Shown: positions 56,854-63,492 of the stretch, one piece after another
Numbering within the stretch: position 1 is the first letter of the stretch
How the letters are laid out: every line of letters starts with the position of its first letter
Source of the DNA: an uncultured Marvinbryantia sp.
Lineage (GTDB): Bacteria > Bacillota > Clostridia > Lachnospirales > Lachnospiraceae
Reading direction: 5' to 3'
Assembly: GCA_947631355.1 (NCBI GenBank)
Contig: CANRKY010000002.1
Span: forward strand, 1 to 63,492
DNA: 63,492 nt
The notes under the pieces: model-generated
Databases searched by the model: none
What the model was told of the DNA's origin: nothing
The model's input: only the letters and a program-made list of their open reading frames with translations
Translations under genes and position numbers: made by a program

Positions 56854-57780
56854 TTATCTGGAATACTGCAGCGTATAATTTTCTCCGTCCCCGATATAAT
56901 CGGCGGCCTCTTTGGTGCCCATCTCGGACGCAAACGTGGGATCCATCATGGCCCACCCCGTTCCGTCAAAGCGGATAATGTTGTCCGCCCAGCCCTTCCC
57001 CTCCAGGTACGTGCTGATCCAGGCGTGCTTGACATCCCCGGAAAAGCCAATCTGCAGCTTGGTAGGGATGCCCAGGGATCGGAGCATACAGGTCATCAGG
57101 GCCGCGTAGTCGAAACAAATGCCTGTTTTGGTGTGCAGCGTGTCGTCCACCACAGGCAGATATCCGGATGTGACGGTGGCGGCCTTCGCGTCGTCGTAGG
57201 AGATCTCGGTGGTGGCAAATTCATAGATGGCTTTTATCATATCAAGCTGTGTCTCACAGTCTTCCGTGAGAGTTTTTGCCAGCGCCACCGCCTCGGTATC
57301 GTTGTCAAAGTTTACAAACTGGTTCGGATACAAAAAGGGCAGCAGCTCATCCCGTAGCTCCACATCCAGTTCCTGCGCCAGGGAGCAGAAATACTGGTCG
57401 GTGGCCTCGTCCACCAGCTCGTACAGCATCAGGATGTAGGCGCCGCTCCCGGCGGAAAAGGGGAAAGCGTCCCAGGACTGATCCAGCGGCAGATCGTAGG
57501 TGTAAGTGATGCCGTCCGGCCCGGTAAGCTGCATCTTCACTTTCTCCGCGTCCCCGAGATAGCAGGCGGTGAAATACCCCTCGCTCAGATTGGAGATATC
57601 CACTTTGGCGGTGTCAATGTCGATCACATCGGTTCCGGGATGTTCCGGCAGAAGGATCTCCCCGGAAACTGCGGAACCGGAAGGAGAGGGGTTGCCGGAA
57701 CAGGCGGTCAGTATTATAATAAGAGATAACAACACGCAGGCCAGCAAAGTGCGGCCGTGCGGATTTCGCATCTTGTACAA
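56854..57780 (-). CDS. Transglutaminase-like domain lipoprotein
   Basis: LLSLIIILTAC lipobox; TKTGICFDYAALMTCMLRSLGIPTKLQIGFSGDVKHAWISTYLEGKGW...DPTF. Confidence 0.88.
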   Translation of the reverse strand: MYKMRNPHGRTLLACVLLSLIIILTACSGNPSPSGSAVSGEILLPEHPGTDVIDIDTAKVDISNLSEGYFTACYLGDAEKVKMQLTGPDGITYTYDLPLDQSWDAFPFSAGSGAYILMLYELVDEATDQYFCSLAQELDVELRDELLPFLYPNQFVNFDNDTEAVALAKTLTEDCETQLDMIKAIYEFATTEISYDDAKAATVTSGYLPVVDDTLHTKTGICFDYAALMTCMLRSLGIPTKLQIGFSGDVKHAWISTYLEGKGWADNIIRFDGTGWAMMDPTFASEMGTKEAADYIGDGENYTLQYSR

Positions 57781-58004
57781 GAAAAAAACCTCCCCGGATG
57801 GGTAATAAATGTACTAATTATGAATTATAGCATGGAAAGAAAGAAATTTCAAATCATCCGTAAATTTTTTAAAGATCAGGATGCATAAATATACAAAACA
57901 GCGAATAAACATAGACCTCAAAATTCCATCACAGGAACATCACTTTTATGACGAAATTATAACAAAAATTTAACAGAACTTATTAGAAAGTTAAAAGAAT
58001 CCTA

Positions 58005-58033
58005 TTGACAAATAATGTCAGGAGGTTTATGAT
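58005..58033 (+). promoter_or_regulatory. Sigma-A type promoter upstream of the c-di-GMP riboswitch
   Basis: TTGACA (58005-58010), exact 17-bp spacer, TATGAT (58028-58033). Confidence 0.85.
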
Positions 58034-58040
58034 TATTATG

Positions 58041-58131
58041 CAAGAGCAAAAAAGGCAAACCCATCGAAAGGTGGGGACGCAAAGCCATGGGTCTAAGGTT
58101 TAACATTCAAACTATGATAGCCGGTTGCCAC
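58041..58131 (+). ncRNA. Cyclic di-GMP-I (GEMM-I) riboswitch aptamer
   Basis: GGCAAACCCATCGAAAGGTGGGGACGCAAAGCCATGGGTCTAAGGTTTAACATTCAAACTATGATAGCCGGTTGCC: P1 GGCAA/TTGCC, GAAA-capped P1b, GACGCAAAGCC core and receptor-like CTAAGG. Confidence 0.93.
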
Positions 58132-58199
58132 ATTAATCTTGGTGTGATTGGAGTATAAAGGATGCCCCAGATTATAAAAATGGAACATTCAATGTGGCA

Positions 58200-58226
58200 C
58201 TGCTTATAACGGTAAGCAGTTTTTTT
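58200..58226 (+). terminator. Riboswitch expression-platform terminator
   Basis: CTGCTTA-TAACGG-TAAGCAG followed by seven T. Confidence 0.88.
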
Positions 58227-58260
58227 ATACTTTGGTCACCAGAAAGGGAGGATGTGTAAA

Positions 58261-59265
58261 ATGAAGGGTAAGTTGGTAAACAAGTTGTTGGAAAACAGAA
58301 AGTTGGTCAGGACTGGCTGCGGTCTGATGGCGGCTGTCGTATTGCTGTCCGGCGGTTTGTACGTATACGATACCCAGAATACGTACATGCCGGAATTAGT
58401 CGAGATTATCGACGGCGGCGATGCGGTGATCAGCGATGAAGAAGTGCCTTTGGCGAAGCCTACGGTAAAGAAAACGACAAAGACCAAAAAGACAACGAAG
58501 AATGTCAAGCTGAAAACGGCGTCCAAAAAGACATACTCAAAGACGCTGCCGACCAAGAAAACCAAGAAGACAACAACCAAAACAACAACAAAAGGCAACA
58601 CAAAGACCACTGTACAGACAGTAGTCGAAACAACAACATCGCAGGTTGAGAAGTACACAAAGAAGAAAAAAGTGAAAAAGGTTGTAACTACCGTAAAGAC
58701 CGTTACGACCGTTACCACCACTACCACAACGGTAGCAACCAAGAAAAGCGCTACTACAGCGGCAAAGACACTTGGCACGGTGGCAAAGACTTCTTCTGGG
58801 ACTGTCAAGAAAGAACTCAACGTGATGACTGCTCTGCCGAAGGCCGATGCAAAACTGAGAAGCGCGTACCTGGATCTGGGCTTTATTATTAAGGTCGATT
58901 CCACAGTAAGCTATTCCGGTAGATTTGATGCTCGGTCACGTACCATCACGATGAGGAAGGAAAACGATGACGCGATCTATCATGAGTTCGGTCATTTCCT
59001 TGCTTTCATGGGCGGTATCAGTGCCAGCGACAGCGAGAGAGTTTATGCGGCAGAAAAGGCCCAGTATACTGGCGTGAACAAAGCGTATGTAAACCAGAAC
59101 GCAGACGAGTATATTGCTGAGTCCTACAGAGACTACTGCACAAACAAGACAGCTCTCAAACAGAGTCGTCCGCAGACATATGCCCTCATTGAGGATGCAT
59201 TAAGTAAGGTAACGGACGCTCAGATTGCAAAGTATAAGAAAGTATACGCAGCATACTGGAAGTAA
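58261..59265 (+). CDS. Secreted or surface PPEP/anthrax-lethal-factor-like zinc metallopeptidase with Lys/Thr-rich linker
   Basis: N-terminal TM/signal; ~120-aa K/T/V-rich linker; AIYHEFGHFLAFMGG (HExxH) and NADEYIAESYRDYCTNKTALKQSRPQTYALIEDAL. Confidence 0.82.
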   Translation: MKGKLVNKLLENRKLVRTGCGLMAAVVLLSGGLYVYDTQNTYMPELVEIIDGGDAVISDEEVPLAKPTVKKTTKTKKTTKNVKLKTASKKTYSKTLPTKKTKKTTTKTTTKGNTKTTVQTVVETTTSQVEKYTKKKKVKKVVTTVKTVTTVTTTTTTVATKKSATTAAKTLGTVAKTSSGTVKKELNVMTALPKADAKLRSAYLDLGFIIKVDSTVSYSGRFDARSRTITMRKENDDAIYHEFGHFLAFMGGISASDSERVYAAEKAQYTGVNKAYVNQNADEYIAESYRDYCTNKTALKQSRPQTYALIEDALSKVTDAQIAKYKKVYAAYWK

Positions 59266-59350
59266 TTTTGCAGTCCGTCATTATGAAAAATGACAAACAG
59301 GAAACCGGTCCGCGTGGCCGGTTTCTTTTATCACAAGGGAGGATGAAATT

Positions 59351-60028
59351 ATGAAACGTTCCGAAATAAACGCGTGCATCCGCTACATGGAAAAACTGAT
59401 CGCGGAGCATGGCTTTGAGCTTCCGCCGTTCTGCAAATGGACGCCCGAGGAGTGGGAAACCAAAGGAGAGGAGTACGATGAGATCCGCGACAACATGCTG
59501 GGCTGGGATATCACCGACTACGGCCTGGGCGACTGGGAAAAAGTGGGCTTCGCCCTGATCACACTGCGCAACGGGAACCAGCACAACAAAAAATACAAAA
59601 AAGTATACGCGGAAAAACTGCTGATGCTCAAAGAAGGCCAGCACTCCCCCATGCACTTCCACTGGACAAAAAGCGAAGACATCATCAACCGCGGCGGCGG
59701 CGTGCTGATCATCCACGTGTACAATGACGACAACGGCGAATTGGGGAACACCGATGTGCTGGTAAACTCAGACGGCCGCTCCTACTACGTGCCGGCCGGG
59801 ACAGGCGTAGAACTAAAACCCGGGGAGAGCATCACCCTGTGGCCGCACCAGTACCACGACTTCGACATCAAACCAGGCACCGGAGACGTACTCATCGGCG
59901 AAGTATCCATGTGCAACGACGACAACACAGACAACCGCTTCTACGAATCCGTGGGCCGCTTCCCCAAGATCGAAGAAGACGAACCGCCATATCGACTATT
60001 GTGCAACGAATATCCACGTAAGCCCTAA
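59351..60028 (+). CDS. D-lyxose/D-mannose family sugar isomerase
   Basis: MKRSEINACIRYMEKLIAEHGFELPPFCKWTPEEW...LLMLKEGQHSPMHFHWTKSEDIINRGGGVLIIHVYN...ITLWPHQYHDF. Confidence 0.93.
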   Translation: MKRSEINACIRYMEKLIAEHGFELPPFCKWTPEEWETKGEEYDEIRDNMLGWDITDYGLGDWEKVGFALITLRNGNQHNKKYKKVYAEKLLMLKEGQHSPMHFHWTKSEDIINRGGGVLIIHVYNDDNGELGNTDVLVNSDGRSYYVPAGTGVELKPGESITLWPHQYHDFDIKPGTGDVLIGEVSMCNDDNTDNRFYESVGRFPKIEEDEPPYRLLCNEYPRKP

Positions 60029-60056
60029 GCCGTGCAAAACTGCCGAATGACAAAAC

Positions 60057-60395
60057 GGCTGCTTGCAGACGGTTTTGTCAGGCGACAGTTTTATAGGGCC
60101 GAAGGCCCGTGACCGAAGGAACGCAAAGCGTTCCTGAGGGCAGGCACGGCTTAAAACACGGCGGGGACTGTGCTGGCGGATGATAGGGCCGAAGGCCCGT
60201 GACCGAAGGAGCGCGAAGCGATCCTGAGGGCAGGCACGGCTTATATTACTTGGCGAGCGCGGCTGCTTGCAGACGGTTTTGTCAGGCGACAGTTTTATAG
60301 GGCCGAAGGCCCGTGACCGAAGGAACGCAAAGCGTTCCTGAGGGCAGGCACGGCTTAAAACCCGGCGGGGCTGTTGCAGGCGGATGATAGGGCCC
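60057..60395. repeat. Palindrome-rich intergenic repeat array (204-bp period, three ~62-bp cores)
   Basis: Core ATAGGGCCGAAGGCCCGTGACCGAAGGAACGCAAAGCGTTCCTGAGGGCAGGCACGGCTTA at 60093, 60183 and 60297; longer unit GGCTGCTTGCAGACGGTTTTGTCAGGCGACAG... at 60057 and 60261. Confidence 0.9.
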
Positions 60396-60412
60396 CGCCC
60401 CACTTCTCTCGT

Positions 60413-60472
60413 CATAAAAAAATCCTTCCCGGCATACATTTTTAAGAGAATATGCCGGGAGGGATTTTTTTG
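60413..60472 (+). terminator. Strong hairpin with T run
   Basis: AAAAAATCCTTCCCGGCATA...TATGCCGGGAGGGATTTTTTT. Confidence 0.75.
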
Positions 60473-62029
60473 GAATTATTAAAGAAGAACATACATATGA
60501 TGCGCGAAAAAGCACGCACGGTCAGCCGCATCACGCTGGAGGACGACTGCAATGTGCCGGATCAGCAGACGGACGCGGAGCGGATCATACAAAACAAGGC
60601 GGAAGTGAAAGTGGACGATGTGCAGGCGGATGTGGATCAGGTGACCATTTCCGGTTCCCTGCAGATCTGCGTCCTGTATGCCGCCGACACACCGGAGCAC
60701 CAGGTGGGGAGGCTGGATCACAAGATCACTTTTCGGGAGAAGATCAATCTGCCGGGCGTGGCGCCGGGAGAAAACGTGCATGTGAAGTGGGACACGGAGG
60801 ATGTGAGCGTCTCTCTGATCAATTCCAGAAAGCTGAGCCTGCGGGCGCTGCTGGCCTTTACGATCTCTGCGGAAGAAGTGTACGATGCCCAGGCGGCGGT
60901 GGAACTGCACGGGATAACCGAGACTGCCGTGCGGACAAAAGAACTGGAGCTTCTGCAGCTGGCGGTGCAGAAAAAAGATATCCTGCGCGTCAAGGATGAG
61001 ATCGCGCTGCCGTCCAACAAACCCAGGATCGCAAACGTGCTCTGGGAGACCGTGCAGCTTCGGGGGACAGACAGCCGGGTCCTGGACGGCCAGATCGATA
61101 TCAAGGGAGAGGTGTTTGTGTTCGTCCTGTACGAGGGCGATGATGAGGGCAGGACAAAGCAGTGGATGGAGACATCGCTTCCCTTCCAGGGAGGCATCGA
61201 GTGCAGAGAGTGCACGGCAGACATGATCCCGCAGGTGGACGCAGTGCTCTCCCAGAGCAGCCTGGAAGTGCTGGAGGACTACGACGGGGAGCGGCGCCTG
61301 CTGTCCCTGGAGGGAGTGCTGGATCTGGACATCAAGCTCTACACAGAGGAACAAGTAAAGATACTGGAGGACGTGTACTCCCCCGCGAGCAAACTGACGC
61401 CCGTCACCGAACAGCAGGTGTACGAGAGCCTGCTGGTGAAAAACTTCTCGAAAGTGCGGGCGGGGGAGCGCATCCGCCTGGAGACGAACCAGCCGAGAAT
61501 GTTGCAGACATGCAGCAGCCGCGGAGAAGTGCGCATAGACAGCGCCGCGGTGACAGAGGACGGGATCGAGGTGGAAGGCGCGGTATTTGTGAGCGTGCTC
61601 TACGTCTCCTCGGATGACAAGGCGCCCTTCGCGGTCATGGAAGGAGCGGTTCCCTTCGCGCAGACCATAGAGGCGAGAGGCATCACGCCGGACTGCCGCT
61701 TCACCCTGCAGACAGACCTGGAACATCTGTCCACCACCATGATCGACAGCGAGGAGATTGAGGCGAAGGTGGTCGTAAACCTGAACGTCTTCGTGGTAAA
61801 TGTCCATAAAGAACCCTGCATCATCGACATCCGGCAGGAGGCGCCGGATCGGAAGCGCCTGCAGGAGCTGCCGGGCATCGTGGGATACGTTGTGCAGCCG
61901 GGAGACACACTGTGGGATATCGCAAAATACTACTTCACCACGCCGGAGCGCGTCTGCGCGCTGAACCATGTGGAAGAAAAAGACATCCGGCCGGGGATGC
62001 AGCTGATCATTTTAAAAATGGTAAGCTAA
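60452..62029 (+). CDS. DUF3794 (SPOCS) and LysM domain protein, SafA/spore-coat-like
   Basis: ELLKKNIHMMREKARTVSRITLEDDCNVPDQQTDAERIIQNKAEVKVDDVQ...; C-terminal YVVQPGDTLWDIAKYYFTTPERVCALNHVEEKDIRPGMQLIIL. True start is probably nearer 60470. Confidence 0.92.
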   Translation: MPGGIFLELLKKNIHMMREKARTVSRITLEDDCNVPDQQTDAERIIQNKAEVKVDDVQADVDQVTISGSLQICVLYAADTPEHQVGRLDHKITFREKINLPGVAPGENVHVKWDTEDVSVSLINSRKLSLRALLAFTISAEEVYDAQAAVELHGITETAVRTKELELLQLAVQKKDILRVKDEIALPSNKPRIANVLWETVQLRGTDSRVLDGQIDIKGEVFVFVLYEGDDEGRTKQWMETSLPFQGGIECRECTADMIPQVDAVLSQSSLEVLEDYDGERRLLSLEGVLDLDIKLYTEEQVKILEDVYSPASKLTPVTEQQVYESLLVKNFSKVRAGERIRLETNQPRMLQTCSSRGEVRIDSAAVTEDGIEVEGAVFVSVLYVSSDDKAPFAVMEGAVPFAQTIEARGITPDCRFTLQTDLEHLSTTMIDSEEIEAKVVVNLNVFVVNVHKEPCIIDIRQEAPDRKRLQELPGIVGYVVQPGDTLWDIAKYYFTTPERVCALNHVEEKDIRPGMQLIILKMVS

Positions 62030-62101
62030 ACCGGTTGCAATGATGTATAAAAAATGATACAATCATTCTAAATTGTATACAAAATACCAGTGAGGCGCTT
62101 T

Positions 62102-62956
62102 ATGGAAGAAATGAGGCTGAAAGCAAGGGCAAAGGTCAATCTGGGGCTGGATGTGCTGCGAAAGAGAGAGGACGGCTATCACGAAGTCCGGATGATCATG
62201 CAGACCATCCAGCTCTACGACAAATTAAAGATCACCAGGATCCGGGAGCCGCAGATACAGGTGCGGACAAACCTGCACTTTCTGCCCACGAATGAGGACA
62301 ATCTGGCCTATCGAGCGGCAAAGCTGCTGCTGGATGAGTTCCACGCGAAGGACGGCGTTCAGATCGAGCTGAACAAATACATACCGGTGGCGGCGGGGCT
62401 GGCGGGAGGAAGTTCCGATGCGGCGGCCGTGCTGGTGGGAGTCAACCGGATCTTCGGGTTCCATCTCAGCCAGAGAGAACTGATGGAGAGAGCGGCCCGC
62501 CTGGGGGCGGATGTGCCTTATTGCGTGATGCGCGGCACGGCCCTGGCGGAGGGGATCGGCGAGAAACTCACGCCGCTGCCGCCCATGCCGGATTGCGCCA
62601 TCCTGGTGGCGAAGCCAAAGATTTTTGTATCCACAAAACATGTATACGAAAATCTGAAGGCGGATCAGATCTCGCAGCACCCGGACATAGACGGCCAGAT
62701 CGAGGCGCTGCGAAAGGGCGACCTTAAAGCGCTGGCAGAGCGGATGGGAAATGTTCTGGAGACGGTGACGATACCGGAATACCCCATTATAGGGCAGATC
62801 AAAGAAAGCATGAAAAAGTGCGGGGCGCTCAATGCCATGATGAGCGGGAGCGGGCCCACCGTCTTCGGACTTTTTACAGACAGGGAAAAAGCCAGGGAAG
62901 CCTATGACGCGCTAAAACAGGAACTGGATTCCAGACAGATCTATCTCTTATCATAA
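62102..62956 (+). CDS. ispE: 4-diphosphocytidyl-2-C-methyl-D-erythritol kinase
   Basis: LKARAKVNLGLDVLRKREDGYHEVRMIMQTI; IPVAAGLAGGSSDAAAVLVGVN; LNAMMSGSGPTVFGLF. Confidence 0.96.
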   Translation: MEEMRLKARAKVNLGLDVLRKREDGYHEVRMIMQTIQLYDKLKITRIREPQIQVRTNLHFLPTNEDNLAYRAAKLLLDEFHAKDGVQIELNKYIPVAAGLAGGSSDAAAVLVGVNRIFGFHLSQRELMERAARLGADVPYCVMRGTALAEGIGEKLTPLPPMPDCAILVAKPKIFVSTKHVYENLKADQISQHPDIDGQIEALRKGDLKALAERMGNVLETVTIPEYPIIGQIKESMKKCGALNAMMSGSGPTVFGLFTDREKAREAYDALKQELDSRQIYLLS

Positions 62957-62994
62957 AGTATCTTTTATCATAAAGCATCTTATTACAAAACAGC

Positions 62995-63133
62995 ATTGCA
63001 GGCGCAGCGGAAGACAATGCCGCAGACGCAGCAGAAGACAATGCCGCAGACGCAGCAGAAGACAATGCCGCAGACGCAGCGGAAGACAATGCCGCGGGTG
63101 CAGCAGAAGATGGTGCCGCAGATGCGGTGGAAG
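62995..63133 (+). repeat. 24-bp tandem repeat array
   Basis: GCCGCAGACGCAGCAGAAGACAAT units at 63019, 63043, 63067, degenerate units at 62995 and 63091, partial 63115. Confidence 0.92.
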
Positions 63134-63164
63134 TAAGATGCTTCGAAAAGAAAGGACACGTAAG

Positions 63165-63492
63165 ATGAACAAGGATTTTCAGGTTGATGTAAACGAGATA
63201 CTGCCTCTCCGGGATGTGGTGTTTCAGACCATCCGAAAGGCAATCCTGAAAGGCGAGCTGGAGCCCGGTGAGCGCCTGATGGAAATACAGCTGGCGCAGA
63301 AGCTGGGCGTGAGCCGCACGCCGGTGCGGGAGGCGATACGCAAGCTGGAGCTGGAGGGACTGGTGCGCATGATGCCCCGGCGCGGCGCAGTGGTGGCGGA
63401 GATCACCCTGAGCGATCTGGAGGACGTGCTGGAGGTGCGCATCGCGCTGGAAGAACTGGCAGAACTGGCAGTCCGCAAAGCGTGCGAACACA
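63165..63492 (+). CDS. GntR-family transcriptional regulator, N-terminal part (truncated by window end)
   Basis: MNKDFQVDVNEILPLRDVVFQTIRKAILKGELEPGERLMEIQLAQKLGVSRTPVREAIRKLELEGLVRMMPRRGAVV. Confidence 0.94.
   Translation, partial: MNKDFQVDVNEILPLRDVVFQTIRKAILKGELEPGERLMEIQLAQKLGVSRTPVREAIRKLELEGLVRMMPRRGAVVAEITLSDLEDVLEVRIALEELAELAVRKACEH

Noticed and set aside
57781-58000. Second c-di-GMP riboswitch upstream of the pilus operon on the minus strand
   Set aside because: No GACGCAAAGCC-like core or GAAA-capped P1b could be found by eye in this AT-rich stretch.
59996-60439. Minus-strand ORF with repeated peptide SRACPQERFAFLRSRAFGPIKLSPDKTVCKQP
   Set aside because: It is the translation of the palindromic intergenic repeat array; repetition follows DNA structure and no SD/signal/domain is evident.

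Overview
The window looks like a chromosomal segment of a Gram-positive, gut-type Firmicute, probably Lachnospiraceae. That placement is inferred from gene content; no rRNA or tRNA was seen. Housekeeping and metabolic genes include typA/bipA, a lysine-riboswitch dapA-dapB locus, serine acetyltransferase, ddl, murF, ispE, rarA, plsC, and a csoR-copA copper locus with two operator-like palindromes. A pectin/oligogalacturonide cluster (ABC transporter, GH28, GH105, YesL-like protein, hybrid histidine kinase) spans about 14-24 kb. Accessory regions carry three large LRR/Cys-repeat/BIG2 surface proteins, an Rpn-type PD-(D/E)XK nuclease gene followed by a tail-only paralogue and a further remnant, and a minus-strand type IV pilus/type II secretion-like operon. 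Best candidates for something undescribed: (1) a promoter, c-di-GMP-I riboswitch and terminator driving a Lys/Thr-rich HEFGH metallopeptidase resembling PPEP/anthrax-lethal-factor-like proteases, divergent from the pilus operon (58.0-59.3 kb); (2) an Rpn-like nuclease with an internal SD+ATG that is conserved in a stand-alone C-terminal-tail ORF, suggesting an intragenic/trans antitoxin (40.0-41.5 kb); (3) a perfect 64-bp direct repeat flanking an 8.3-kb module with an XRE regulator and two LRR proteins, one carrying exactly five 114-bp Cys-cassettes where its neighbour has one; (4) two structured intergenic elements with compensatory base changes, and a 204-bp-period palindromic repeat. Everything was read by eye from the sequence and ORF track. 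No database search or folding was run.
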